Positions 51,629 through 60,629 of a DNA stretch of 64,000 bases are shown here, piece by piece. A program made the position numbers and the translations under genes. How positions within the stretch are numbered: position 1 is the stretch's first letter; each line of letters opens with the position of its first letter. The notes under the pieces were generated by a model, which saw nothing but the letters and a program-made list of their open reading frames with translations, was not told the origin of the DNA and searched no databases. This stretch comes from JBCBSK01 sp965250105 (GTDB taxonomy: Bacteria > Pseudomonadota > Alphaproteobacteria > Rhizobiales > Tepidamorphaceae), in assembly GCA_965250105.1 (NCBI GenBank), contig OZ252290.1, positions 1,116,001 through 1,180,000 on the forward strand, read 5' to 3'.

Positions 51629-52357
51629 TCAGGCGTCGTGCGCGCGCAGCCAGTCGGTGATGATGGCGCGCAGGCGGGCGCCGTCGAAGCTCGGGAAATG
51701 CCCGCCATGGACGACCCGCACCGGGATCTCCAACAGGCGCTTCATGGACCGGATGTAGTCGTCCATGTCCGAATGATAGGTGTCGGTGATCAGCGGGCCG
51801 TCATAGACGATGTCGCCGGAGATCAGCACGCCCGTCTCGGCCTCGAACAGCGCGATGCCGCCGGGCGAATGCCCTGGCGTGTGGATCACCTCGAAACGGC
51901 GGTCGCCGGCGGCGACGACGTCGCCGTCGTCGAGCAGCCGGGTGGCCGGCGCCGGGCTGACCTCATAGCTCTCGGAGGCATAGGGCTCGGGCGGCAGCGC
52001 TTCGAAGATGTCGTCGGTGACGTAAGGATCCGCCAGCGTCGCCTTGCGGCCCGGCGCGGCCAGAAGATGCGCCTCGGCGCGGTGCACCGCGCGCGCGTCG
52101 AATTCGTGATGACAGCCTATATGGTCGAAATGGGTGTGGCTGGCGACCGCCAGAACGGGTTGTTCGGTGACCAGCGGCACCCATTGCCGGAGGCCGACGA
52201 CCCCCATGCCGCTGTCGACCAGCATGTCTTCGCCAGCGCCGCGCACATGCCAGCAATTGCAGCGGTAGAACGGCTTGATATACGGCTCGTCGATCAATGA
52301 GATGCCGTCGTCGAGCCGCGTCACGCGCCACCAGTCCTCGGCCTTCACCCGCTTCAT
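51629..52357 (-). CDS. metallo-beta-lactamase-fold hydrolase
   Basis: 242 residues. The metal motif HTHFDH is at 74-79, with the later HTPGHSPGG (near 160) and ISGDIVYDG (near 176) completing a two-zinc site. The family includes glyoxalase II-like thioesterases, lactonases and other hydrolases. Its start overlaps the stop of the ABC ATPase gene by four bases, so it is the fifth gene of the PotDBCA-like operon and may act on the imported compound. Confidence 0.88.
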   Translation of the reverse strand: MKRVKAEDWWRVTRLDDGISLIDEPYIKPFYRCNCWHVRGAGEDMLVDSGMGVVGLRQWVPLVTEQPVLAVASHTHFDHIGCHHEFDARAVHRAEAHLLAAPGRKATLADPYVTDDIFEALPPEPYASESYEVSPAPATRLLDDGDVVAAGDRRFEVIHTPGHSPGGIALFEAETGVLISGDIVYDGPLITDTYHSDMDDYIRSMKRLLEIPVRVVHGGHFPSFDGARLRAIITDWLRAHDA

Positions 52358-53418
52358 GACATTGCTCCATCAGCGCGCGTCGCGACGTCGAGCGTGGTCA
52401 CGCCGCCGATATCGACCGACAGCGCCACCCTGTCACCGACGGCCGCGTCCATGCCGACGGGCAGATGGGCCAGGAGATCGATGTCGGGCGCGGTGTCCGG
52501 CACCAGGCGCACCCGGCGATGGGCGCCCTGGAACATGGTTTCGGTCACCCTGGCATCGCCGATCGCATGCGCATGGCCCGGGCCGAGCTGTTCGGGACGG
52601 ATGCACAGGGTGAGTGGCCTTCCCTCCGGCACGTCGCCGTCGAGCGGCAGCGGGCCGAGCGCGGTCATCGCCCGGCCGTTCTCGATATGCCCATCGAGGA
52701 AGTTCATCTCGCCGAGAAAGGCCGCGGCGAAGCGTGTCCTCGGCCGGCGGTAAACCCGTTCCGGGCGGCCCTCGTCCTCGATGCGGCCCGCATTCATCAC
52801 GACGATACGATCGGCGATCGCCATGGCCTCTTCCTGGTCGTGGGTGACATGGACGAAGGTCGCGCCGACCCGGCGCTGGATCGCCTTGAGCTCTTCCTGC
52901 ATCGACCGGCGCAGATTGAGATCGAGCGCGCCGAGCGGTTCATCAAGCAGCAGGACGTCGGGATCGACGGCGAGCGCGCGCGCCAGCGCCACGCGCTGGC
53001 GCTGGCCGCCGGACAGTTCGTTTGGACGCTTGCGCTCGGCGTCCGGCAGGCCGACGAGGTCGAGCATCTGTCGCGCCTTGTCCTCGCGCGGCCGCCTGGC
53101 GATATGGCGCATGCGCAGGCCGAAGCCGACATTGTCGAGCAGCGTCATATGCGGAAACAGCGCGTAATCCTGAAACACCGTCGTCGTCGGCCGCCGGGCG
53201 GCGGGCACGCCGACCATGCTGCGTCCGCCGATCAAGATATCGCCCTCCGTCGGATCGGCGAAACCGCCGATGATGTTCAGAAGCGTCGTCTTCCCGCAGC
53301 CGGACGGCCCCAGGAGGACGCAATAGTCGCCGGCATCGATATGGAGATCGATCCCGTCCAACGCCTTGACGTCGTTGAAGGCGCGGCTCAGCGCCCGTAT
53401 CTCGATCGGTGCCGTCAT
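52354..53418 (-). CDS. ABC transporter ATP-binding protein, PotA-like
   Basis: 354 residues. Walker A GPSGCGKTT near 38-46, the signature LSGGQ near 133-137, Walker B VLLLDEPLGALD near 153-164, and the switch His in VTHDQEEAM; a C-terminal TOBE domain follows from about 270. It powers the importer with the two permeases and the binding protein upstream. Polyamine-type importers (PotABCD) have this architecture, but related systems carry other amines or amino acid derivatives. Overlaps both neighbours by four bases. Confidence 0.93.
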   Translation of the reverse strand: MTAPIEIRALSRAFNDVKALDGIDLHIDAGDYCVLLGPSGCGKTTLLNIIGGFADPTEGDILIGGRSMVGVPAARRPTTTVFQDYALFPHMTLLDNVGFGLRMRHIARRPREDKARQMLDLVGLPDAERKRPNELSGGQRQRVALARALAVDPDVLLLDEPLGALDLNLRRSMQEELKAIQRRVGATFVHVTHDQEEAMAIADRIVVMNAGRIEDEGRPERVYRRPRTRFAAAFLGEMNFLDGHIENGRAMTALGPLPLDGDVPEGRPLTLCIRPEQLGPGHAHAIGDARVTETMFQGAHRRVRLVPDTAPDIDLLAHLPVGMDAAVGDRVALSVDIGGVTTLDVATRADGAMS

Positions 53419-54185
53419 TTACGCCTCAGGACAGCCAGTTCGACCACCAAGACCGCGATGGCCGACAACAGAAAGACCAGCGAGCCGACGGCATTGGTCT
53501 TCGGATTGAGACCCGAGCGCAGCAGGCTCCAGATCTCGACCGGAAGCGTGACGTCGAAACGCGACAGGAGAAACGCGATGATGAACTCGTCCCAGGAGAA
53601 CGTCACCGACAGGAGAAAGGCGGCGACCAGAGCCGGCATGATCATCGGCGCGGTGACGCGCGCCATGACGCTGATCTCCCCGGCGCCGAGATCGCGGGCG
53701 GCCCGTTCCGCCGACAATTGCGGCTCGCCGAGGGCGGCCACGCAGATCGCGAAACAGAGCGGCGTGTTGATCACGACATGGCCGATCGCCACGGTGCCGA
53801 GCGACAGGCCGAGCCCGGCCATGTTGAGGCTGGCGAGAAGTCCGAGCCCGATCACCAGATAGCTGACCGACAGCGGCGCGGTCAGCATCCCCCGGATCGC
53901 CGTCGTGCCCGGTAGCCGGCCCGAGGCGACGGCGCGGGCGGCGAGAAATCCGAGCAGCAGCGCGATCGCCGACGACACCAGCGCGACGAGCAGCGAGTTC
54001 AACAGCGCCGCGACCAGCGCGTCATCGCCCAGCACCTCGGCATGCCAGCGCAGGGTGAAGCCGCGGAACGGCGGGATCGGGAACCGGCCGTCCTGAAAGG
54101 AAAACAGGACCAGCACCACGACCGGCAGGAAGATGAAACCGTAGAGCAGCGCCATATAGCCGGCGCACAGCGCGAAGCGGATCAT
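53415..54185 (-). CDS. ABC transporter permease, PotC-like
   Basis: 256 residues with six hydrophobic helices. The cytoplasmic EAA loop reads AERAARDLGAGEISVMARVTAPMIMPAL without the usual spacing change. It belongs to the BPD_transp_1 family and forms the channel with the PotB-like permease, to which it is coupled by a four-base overlap. Confidence 0.92.
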   Translation of the reverse strand: MIRFALCAGYMALLYGFIFLPVVVLVLFSFQDGRFPIPPFRGFTLRWHAEVLGDDALVAALLNSLLVALVSSAIALLLGFLAARAVASGRLPGTTAIRGMLTAPLSVSYLVIGLGLLASLNMAGLGLSLGTVAIGHVVINTPLCFAICVAALGEPQLSAERAARDLGAGEISVMARVTAPMIMPALVAAFLLSVTFSWDEFIIAFLLSRFDVTLPVEIWSLLRSGLNPKTNAVGSLVFLLSAIAVLVVELAVLRRK

Positions 54186-55048
54186 CGTGCCCCCATGCGC
54201 ATGAAGCGGGCCGTCGCCAGATAGGCGATGGTCACGGCGATCATCAGAACGATCGACAGGGCCGCCGCCATGGGCAGGTCGGCGCGGCGCCCGATCTGCA
54301 ACATGATGAGTTGCGGCAAAGCGAGGTCATTGCCGCCGCCAAGGATCTGCGGCGTCACATAGTCGCCGATGCACAGGGCGAAAGTCAGAAAGGCGCCGAC
54401 GGCGATGCCCGGCAGCGTCAGCGGCAGGACGACGAAGCGGAACGTGGCGACCGGCCCGGCACCGAGATCGGCGGCCGCCTTGCGCAGGTTCGGCGCGATC
54501 TGCACCAGGCTGGCATAGATCGTCAGCGTCAGCAGCATGGTGAAGAAGTGGGTGAAGCCGATCACGGTCGCCGCGCGCGAATTCGCCAGGTCGAGCGCCG
54601 GCAGGCCGATGCCGGTCAGCCAGTCGTTCAATACGCCTTGCCGGGCCAGTACGAGCGACCAGGCATAGGAACGCACCACATAGGACGTCCAGAACGGAAT
54701 GATGGCCATGGCCAGCGCGAGCCGGCGATAGCGCTTGGGCACCTCCTCGGCGATGATCCAGGCCAGCGGATAGGCGAGCAGGACCGACAGAAGCGTGACG
54801 GCGAGCGTGATCTCGAGCGAATTCAGGGCCGCTTCGAGATAGGCCGGGCGTTCGACGATCGCGGCATAATTGCCGAGATGGAACGTGCGCTCGATGCCGG
54901 CATCGGAGCGCCGCCAGAAGCTCATCAGGCCCATGAGCAGGAACGGCAGGACGAAGAAGACCGCCGTCCATGCAAGGGCCGGGGCGACGAGCCAGAGGGC
55001 GCGCCGCCTTTCGCGGGCCTCGAGGGTCAGACCGCCCGCCGACGCCAT
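54182..55048 (-). CDS. ABC transporter permease, PotB-like
   Basis: 288 residues from the ATG at 55048, one base after the stop of the binding-protein gene. Six hydrophobic helices; the first periplasmic loop is long, as in PotB-type permeases, and the EAA loop reads LRKAAADLGAGPVATFRFVVLPLTLPG. Partner of the PotC-like permease. Confidence 0.92.
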   Translation of the reverse strand: MASAGGLTLEARERRRALWLVAPALAWTAVFFVLPFLLMGLMSFWRRSDAGIERTFHLGNYAAIVERPAYLEAALNSLEITLAVTLLSVLLAYPLAWIIAEEVPKRYRRLALAMAIIPFWTSYVVRSYAWSLVLARQGVLNDWLTGIGLPALDLANSRAATVIGFTHFFTMLLTLTIYASLVQIAPNLRKAAADLGAGPVATFRFVVLPLTLPGIAVGAFLTFALCIGDYVTPQILGGGNDLALPQLIMLQIGRRADLPMAAALSIVLMIAVTIAYLATARFMRMGAR

Positions 55049-55049
55049 G

Positions 55050-56096
55050 TCAGCGCGCCAGGAAGCGCGTCCACATCTCCTGCATCGCGGCATCGAGTTC
55101 GGCATCGGGCGCCGGATAGAGCTGCGCGCGGGCGAGATATTCGTTCTGCTGGTCCCAGCGCAGGGCGCGCTTCTGCTCGTCGGTCAGCACATCGCCGGCG
55201 GCCGCGTTGGCGGGCATCGCCCAATAGCAGGACGAGGTGGCGAGGGCCGCCTGCCCTTCCGGGCTCAGAACATGCTTGACGAATTCAAGCGCCAGATCCG
55301 GCTGGGTGCTGTCGGCGAAGACGCCGATCGACTGCGACCAGCGTACCGCCCCCTGTTCGGGGATGATCCAGTCGAGTTCGGGGATTTCCGAAACGAGGCC
55401 GGCGGTGACCCATTCGCCGCCGCCGACGAGAATGCCGACTTCGCCGGTGGCGATGGCGGTCTGCGAGGCCACCACCTCGCCGACGGAAGCAGCGCTGTCC
55501 TTGAGCGCGAACAACGCTTCCTCGATGGCCGGCAGGTCATCCTGCGACAGGGTCGCGGTGTCCATGCCGAGGCCGACGGCGACCATGCCGATGACCGGCA
55601 GATAGTAGTCGTAGACCGCGAGCCGGTCAGCGAATTCGCCAGACCACAGCTGGGTCATGTCGTCGAGTTCGGCGGCATCGACCGCCGACGAATTGAAGGA
55701 GACGGTGTTGTAGCCGAACTTCTCCGAGATCGCGTAGGTCTCGCCGTCGATGACGTGGTTTTCTTCCATGATCAGTTCGGGGAACAGCGTGTCATAGGGC
55801 AGTTCCTCGGTCGGCAGCGGCGCGAGAATACCGGCGGCCACCGCGCGCGGCACGTCGACGCCGTCGATCACCAGGACGTCCCAATCACCCGGCTGCGACT
55901 GCTCGATCAGCGACAGCGCCGCGCCCGTGCCCTCATATTCCTTGAGATTGACGGTGACGCCGAATTCTTCCTCGAAGGGCTCGATCAGAGCGTCGTCGGT
56001 GTGATCGCACCAGACGAGCGCGTTCAGCTCCTGGGCGCTGACGGCTGAGGTGGAAAGGGCGGTTCCAGCCAGAAGGGCGAGGACGATGCGGTTCAT
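55050..56096 (-). CDS. ABC transporter periplasmic binding protein, PotD-like
   Basis: 348 residues from the ATG at 56096, seven bases after GGGAG. A signal peptide covers about 1-21 (cleavage after VSA). The domain begins LNALVWCDHTDDALIEPFEEEFGVTVN, typical of the spermidine/putrescine-binding family (SBP_bac_8); WDVLVIDG and FGYNTVSFN follow. It delivers a small polar, probably amino- or amide-bearing substrate. First gene of the five-gene operon and divergent from the LysR regulator. Confidence 0.9.
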   Translation of the reverse strand: MNRIVLALLAGTALSTSAVSAQELNALVWCDHTDDALIEPFEEEFGVTVNLKEYEGTGAALSLIEQSQPGDWDVLVIDGVDVPRAVAAGILAPLPTEELPYDTLFPELIMEENHVIDGETYAISEKFGYNTVSFNSSAVDAAELDDMTQLWSGEFADRLAVYDYYLPVIGMVAVGLGMDTATLSQDDLPAIEEALFALKDSAASVGEVVASQTAIATGEVGILVGGGEWVTAGLVSEIPELDWIIPEQGAVRWSQSIGVFADSTQPDLALEFVKHVLSPEGQAALATSSCYWAMPANAAAGDVLTDEQKRALRWDQQNEYLARAQLYPAPDAELDAAMQEMWTRFLAR

Positions 56097-56329
56097 GATG
56101 CGGCTCCCTGTGATTGTCCGGCAATGGGCCTGTGGCGGGTATCGGTGGCGCGGTCCGGCGGCATGATCATGCAGTATGCGCTGGCACCGCCATTTGAGAA
56201 CAGCCATGGCGCCGGGTCCAGCGCGGCCGGCCCCTCGGCGCGAAATCGTGGCGTTCGTTGTGTACGTAGTGGCGCGGCGACACGCCCCGTCATGATCGGG
56301 CGGCGCCATTCGACAAATCCATCGCGTGA

Positions 56330-56342
56330 TTGTGCGGCACAA
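56330..56342. promoter_or_regulatory. candidate LysR-type operator TTGTGC-G-GCACAA
   Basis: A perfect 6-1-6 inverted repeat in the 320-base divergent gap between the PotD-like gene and the LysR gene, 75 bases before the regulator start. CAAAA-N5-TTTTG follows near 56370. Both have the T-N-A character of LysR recognition sites. The rest of the gap has no recognised gene. Confidence 0.45.
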
Positions 56343-56416
56343 ATCGATGTGGGAAAATAAAAATAAGCAAAAGCTCGTTTTGGAAATCCCGAACCAAATC
56401 GCGACCTCCCCGACCG

Positions 56417-57346
56417 ATGCGCCACGGCCCCCTCACGATCGCCGATTTCCGCCTCCTGCACATCTTCGTCGCGGTGGTCGAGGCCGGCGGGTTCGCCGCC
56501 GCCGAAGTGGCGCTCAACCTGTCGCTGCCCACCATATCGACCCATATGAAGACGCTCGAAACGCGGCTCGGCCTGACATTGTGCCGGCGCGGGCGGGGCG
56601 GCTTCCTGCTGACCGAAGCGGGCGAAGCGGTCTATGCCGAAGCGCGCCAGCTGATCTCGGCGGGCGAAGGGTTTTCCGCCCGGATCTCGGGCCTGCGCGA
56701 CCGGCTGGCCGGGCCGGTGCGGCTTGGCGTTCTCGATGCGATCATCACCGATCCGGCGTCCCGCCTGACCGAAAGCCTCGGCGCCTATGCGGCGGCGGCG
56801 CCTGAATCCGAGATCCAGATCCACATGCGCCCGCCCGACGCGCTTCTGCGCGATGTGTTGTCCAACGCGCTCGATGCCGCGATCGGCAGTTTCCCGCGCA
56901 TCGCGCTCGGGCTCGAATATGTCGATCTCTATGCCGAACGGCACAGCTTCTATTGCGGGCGGCGGCATCCGCTGTTCAGGACCGCGGATGCCAAAATCGA
57001 TTTCGAGGAGCTTCGCAGCTACCGACTGATCGGGCGCACCTATTGGGGCGCGCGCGACATCAAGGCCTTCGCCAGCCATCGCGTCGGCGCGATGGTCTCG
57101 GAAATGGAGAGCGAGGCGCTTCTGATCCTGTCGGGCGCCTTTCTGGGCTATCTGCCCGACCACTACGCCGCGCGCTGGGTCGATCTCGGCGAGATGCGCG
57201 CGCTGGCACCCGACAGGTTCGGCTATACGGCGGACTTCCAGCTCGCCTTCCGCGCCGACCGGCTCGAAGTGCCGCGCATCGCCAAGCTGGTCGAGACCCT
57301 GTCGCGGCCCCATGCGGAAATGCCCGCGCCGCCCGTCGAGGCGTGA
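56417..57346 (+). CDS. LysR-family transcriptional regulator
   Basis: 309 residues from the ATG at 56417. The N-terminal helix-turn-helix (about 8-65) contains FVAVVEAGGFAAAEVALNLSLPTISTHMKTLE, followed by the periplasmic-binding-like co-inducer domain. It is divergent from the PotD-like operon and tail-to-tail with the GMC oxidoreductase gene, so the transporter operon is its likely target. Confidence 0.9.
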   Translation: MRHGPLTIADFRLLHIFVAVVEAGGFAAAEVALNLSLPTISTHMKTLETRLGLTLCRRGRGGFLLTEAGEAVYAEARQLISAGEGFSARISGLRDRLAGPVRLGVLDAIITDPASRLTESLGAYAAAAPESEIQIHMRPPDALLRDVLSNALDAAIGSFPRIALGLEYVDLYAERHSFYCGRRHPLFRTADAKIDFEELRSYRLIGRTYWGARDIKAFASHRVGAMVSEMESEALLILSGAFLGYLPDHYAARWVDLGEMRALAPDRFGYTADFQLAFRADRLEVPRIAKLVETLSRPHAEMPAPPVEA

Positions 57347-57362
57347 TCCGCCCGCCCGGCGT

Positions 57363-58967
57363 TCAGGCACGCGCGTCTCCGAGGATCATGTCTGCGCCCT
57401 TTTCGCCGATCATGATCGCCGGGGCGTTCGTATTGCCGGAGATCAGGGTCGGCATGATCGAGGCATCGACGACGCGCAGGCCCGAGACACCGCGCACCCT
57501 GAGGCGCGGATCGACCACGCTGCCGGGATCGTCGCCCATCCGGCAGGTGCCGACCGGATGGAAGATGGAGCTGCCGGTCTCGCGGGCATAGGCGAGAAGA
57601 TCATCGTCGCTCGTCCTGTCGGGCGCGGGTCGCACCTCCTCGGCCAGGAGATGGGCCAGCGCCGGCGCGTTCAGGATGCGCCGGTTGAGCCGCATCGCCG
57701 CGACCATGGTCGCGCAATCGGCCGGATCGGTCAGATAGCGCGCGGCGATCTTCGGCGGTTGGCGCGGATCGGGCTCGGAAATGTGCACATGGCCGCGACT
57801 TTGCGGGCGCAACTGGCACACCGAGGACGTGAAGCCCGAAAACGGGTGCAGCGATTTGCCGGGCAGGTCGGTGCTCAGTGTCAGGAAGTGGATCTGCACG
57901 TCCGGCATGTCGAGATGCGCCGCCGTCTTGGCGAAGACCCCGACCTGGCCCGCGCTCACCGTCATCGGCCCGCGCCGCCGCAAGGCATAGTCGAGGCCGA
58001 TGCGCAGCCGGCCCGACAGCGTGGACATCCGGTCGTTCAGCGTGATCGGCCGTGTCGCCTTGAGGATGTGGCGGACCTGATAGTGGTCCTGCAGGTTCTC
58101 GCCGACGCCGGGCGCATCGGCCACGATATCGATGTCGAGACCAGACAGCCGGTCCGCCGATCCGATGCCCGACAGTTCCAGAAGCTGCGGCGAATTGATG
58201 GCCCCGGCGGACAGGATCACCTCGCGGCGCGCGATGAAGCGCCGCCGCTCGCCGCCGACATGGCAGTCGACGCCCGTCGCCGTCCTCCCGTCGAACGCGA
58301 CGCGCAGGACATGGGCGTTGGGCTGGATGGTGAGATTGGCGCGCCGCCGCGCGGGCCTGAGAAAGGCCTTCGCCGCGCTGCAGCGCAACCCGTTGCGCGT
58401 CGTGAGCTGATAATAGCCGGCGCCTTCCTGCCGGGCGCCGTTGAAATCGGCATTACGCGGGATGCCCGTCTGCTCGGCGGCCGCGATGAAGGCCTCGCAC
58501 AGGGGGTGCGCCTCGCTGAGATCGGATACGGCGAGCGGGCCGCCCGCGCCATGATGCTCGTCGGCGCCGCGCACCTGGTCCTCGGAGCGCTTGAAATAGG
58601 GCAACACGTCGTCATAACCCCAGCCGGCGCAGCCCGCCTGCCGCCACTGGTCGTAATCGGCGCTGTTGCCGCGAATATAGATCAGCCCGTTGACCGAACT
58701 CGACCCGCCCAGCACCTTGCCGCGCGGCCAATAGATGCGCCGGCCGCCAGCGGCGTCTTCCGGCTCGGTCCAATAGCCCCAGTTGACGCGCTGGTCGAAG
58801 AACAGCTTGGCATAGCCGACGGGGATATGGATCCACGGGTTCCAGTCGCGCCCGCCGGCCTCCAGGATCAGAACGCGATGGCGGCCGTCCGCGCTCAGCC
58901 GGTCGGCCAGCACGCAGCCGGCCGAGCCCGCCCCAACGATAATGTAGTCGAATGTCGCCTCGCTCAT
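57363..58967 (-). CDS. GMC-family FAD oxidoreductase, choline dehydrogenase-like
   Basis: 534 residues from the ATG at 58967. FAD binding by YIIVGAGSAGCVLADRLS (8-25) and VLILEAG; GMC signature 1 is PRGKVLGGSSSVNGLIYIRG (about 81-100) and signature 2 is GAINSPQLLELSGIG (about 253-267). The catalytic His is in IFHPVGTCRMG (about 460) and the second in SGNTNAPAIMIGEK. It oxidises an alcohol such as choline or a related amino alcohol to the aldehyde. Between the LysR gene and the NitT/TauT importer, transcribed with the latter or alone. Confidence 0.92.
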   Translation of the reverse strand: MSEATFDYIIVGAGSAGCVLADRLSADGRHRVLILEAGGRDWNPWIHIPVGYAKLFFDQRVNWGYWTEPEDAAGGRRIYWPRGKVLGGSSSVNGLIYIRGNSADYDQWRQAGCAGWGYDDVLPYFKRSEDQVRGADEHHGAGGPLAVSDLSEAHPLCEAFIAAAEQTGIPRNADFNGARQEGAGYYQLTTRNGLRCSAAKAFLRPARRRANLTIQPNAHVLRVAFDGRTATGVDCHVGGERRRFIARREVILSAGAINSPQLLELSGIGSADRLSGLDIDIVADAPGVGENLQDHYQVRHILKATRPITLNDRMSTLSGRLRIGLDYALRRRGPMTVSAGQVGVFAKTAAHLDMPDVQIHFLTLSTDLPGKSLHPFSGFTSSVCQLRPQSRGHVHISEPDPRQPPKIAARYLTDPADCATMVAAMRLNRRILNAPALAHLLAEEVRPAPDRTSDDDLLAYARETGSSIFHPVGTCRMGDDPGSVVDPRLRVRGVSGLRVVDASIMPTLISGNTNAPAIMIGEKGADMILGDARA

Positions 58968-59079
58968 CCGGTTCCCGTCTCCTCGGTCGTCCCGCTTGCC
59001 GGCCGGCGCGGCCGGAACGCGGAAAGACATGTCATGTCAAATCGTTGGAAGCCCGCCGGCCGCATCAGCATGCATTGCT

Positions 59080-59856
59080 CTAGCGCCACCGCGTGGTGCG
59101 GGTCTCGAGCGCCCGCAAGGCGATGTCGAAGGCCCAGCCGAGAAGGCCGATCAGCAGCATCGCGGCGATGGTCGTGCTGGCCTGAAGGGTCTGCTGGCCG
59201 ACCAGGATGAGATAGCCGAGCCCGGCGCGCGTGCCGGCGCCGGCGACGATCTCGGCCGCGATCAGCGCCATCCAGCCCGTCGCCACGCCGATGCGCAGCC
59301 CGCCGATCAGAACCGGGATGCTCGACGGCAGGCCGACTTCGAGAATGATCGTGCGCCCCGACGCGCCGAGCGTGCGGGCGGCCTGGACGAGCGAACGGTC
59401 GACCGACTGCATCGCCCGATAGGCGTTGATCAGGATGGGCGGCAGGGTCGAGACAAAGATGACGAAGGCCTGGGCGCCGAAATTCGCGCCGAACCAGAGA
59501 ATGGCGAAGGGCGCCCAGGCGATCGGCGGGATGTAGCGCAGCGTTTCGAAGACCGGGTTGAGCGCCCAGTCGAGCGCGCGCACATAGCCCATGATGAAGC
59601 CGAGCGGGATGCCGATGGCGATGGCGAGCGCGAAGCCGCCGAGAAAGCGGACGAGGCTCGCGCTGACATGTACCCACAGCGTGCCCTCCCCGACCGGCGT
59701 CACGGTCAGTTCGGCGACCCGTGCGACGACATCGGCCGGCGTCGGCACGAAATCCTGCGGCACCGCGAACACGATCACCACGGCCCACCACAGCACGAGC
59801 CAGAAGCCGAGCACGATGGGGGTCGTCAGGCCGCCCGGCCATACCCGCCCGCTCAC
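59080..59856 (-). CDS. ABC transporter permease, NitT/TauT type (second)
   Basis: 258 residues from the GTG at 59856, six bases after GGGAGG, overlapping the stop of the first permease as GTGA. Five to six hydrophobic helices with the EAA loop near LVQAARTLGASGRTIILEVGLPSSIP. The open frame extends upstream but that part lies wholly over the other permease gene. Together the two permeases probably form a heterodimeric channel. Confidence 0.9.
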   Translation of the reverse strand: MSGRVWPGGLTTPIVLGFWLVLWWAVVIVFAVPQDFVPTPADVVARVAELTVTPVGEGTLWVHVSASLVRFLGGFALAIAIGIPLGFIMGYVRALDWALNPVFETLRYIPPIAWAPFAILWFGANFGAQAFVIFVSTLPPILINAYRAMQSVDRSLVQAARTLGASGRTIILEVGLPSSIPVLIGGLRIGVATGWMALIAAEIVAGAGTRAGLGYLILVGQQTLQASTTIAAMLLIGLLGWAFDIALRALETRTTRWR

Positions 59857-60620
59857 GCCTCGCCTCCCATGGCGCGCAGAATGCGCCGTTCCAGCATCAG
59901 GAAGCCGATGTTCATGAGAATGCCGATCGAGCCGATCAGCAGGATCCCGGCGGCCATGATATTGGCCTCGAAATTCCGGTAACCGCTCATGATCAGATAG
60001 CCGAAGCCTTCCTGGGCGACGACGAGTTCGGCGGCGACGATCGTGGCCCAGGCGACACCGAGCGAGATGCGCACGCCGGTCAGGATCACCGGCAAGGCCG
60101 ACGGCAGCACGACATCGGCGAGGAGGGCGCGGTTCCCGGCGCCGAGCGTCCTGGCCGCGTCGATCAATTGCCGCGGCGTCTCCTTGCAACCGACATAGGT
60201 GTTCACCAGCACCGGCACGAAGGCCGCGATGAACACGATGAAGGTCTTGCCCGGCAGGCCGATGCCGAACCACAGGATCGCCAGCGGGATCCAGGCCGGC
60301 GGCGGGATCGGGCGCAACACCGACAAAAGCGGGCCGACCACCATGTCGACCGCGCGGAACCAGGCCATCGCCACGCCGAGCGGAATACCGATCGCCAGCG
60401 CCAGCAGGAAACCGGACAGCATCACGGTCAGGCTGGCCAGGAAATGGTCCCACAGGGTGGCGCCGAGATAGCCGCGCGAAATGCGCTCAAGCGCGTCCGC
60501 GACATCCTCGGGCGACGGCAGGACGAAGGGGCTGACGAGACCGAAGACATCGGTCACCGCCCACCAGACGAGGAAGATCGTCGCGAAACTGATCGTCGGA
60601 AGCAGGATGCGCAGCGACAT
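59853..60620 (-). CDS. ABC transporter permease, NitT/TauT type (first)
   Basis: 255 residues, five to six hydrophobic helices. EAA-type loop LIDAARTLGAGNRALLADVVLPSALP. Members of this family (SsuC/TauC) import sulfonates, nitrate or aromatic acids. It starts nine bases after the ATPase gene and is coupled to the second permease. Confidence 0.9.
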   Translation of the reverse strand: MSLRILLPTISFATIFLVWWAVTDVFGLVSPFVLPSPEDVADALERISRGYLGATLWDHFLASLTVMLSGFLLALAIGIPLGVAMAWFRAVDMVVGPLLSVLRPIPPPAWIPLAILWFGIGLPGKTFIVFIAAFVPVLVNTYVGCKETPRQLIDAARTLGAGNRALLADVVLPSALPVILTGVRISLGVAWATIVAAELVVAQEGFGYLIMSGYRNFEANIMAAGILLIGSIGILMNIGFLMLERRILRAMGGEA

Positions 60621-60629
60621 CGGGCGGTC

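Noticed and set aside
57312..59210. Plus-strand open frame of 632 codons opposite the GMC oxidoreductase gene
   Set aside because: Shadow of a full-length GMC gene with both signatures; translation is compositionally biased and featureless.
59857..60453. N-terminal extension of the second NitT/TauT permease
   Set aside because: The open frame continues upstream, but that part overlaps the first permease in another frame, and a GTG at 59856 with GGGAGG upstream gives the normal permease length.
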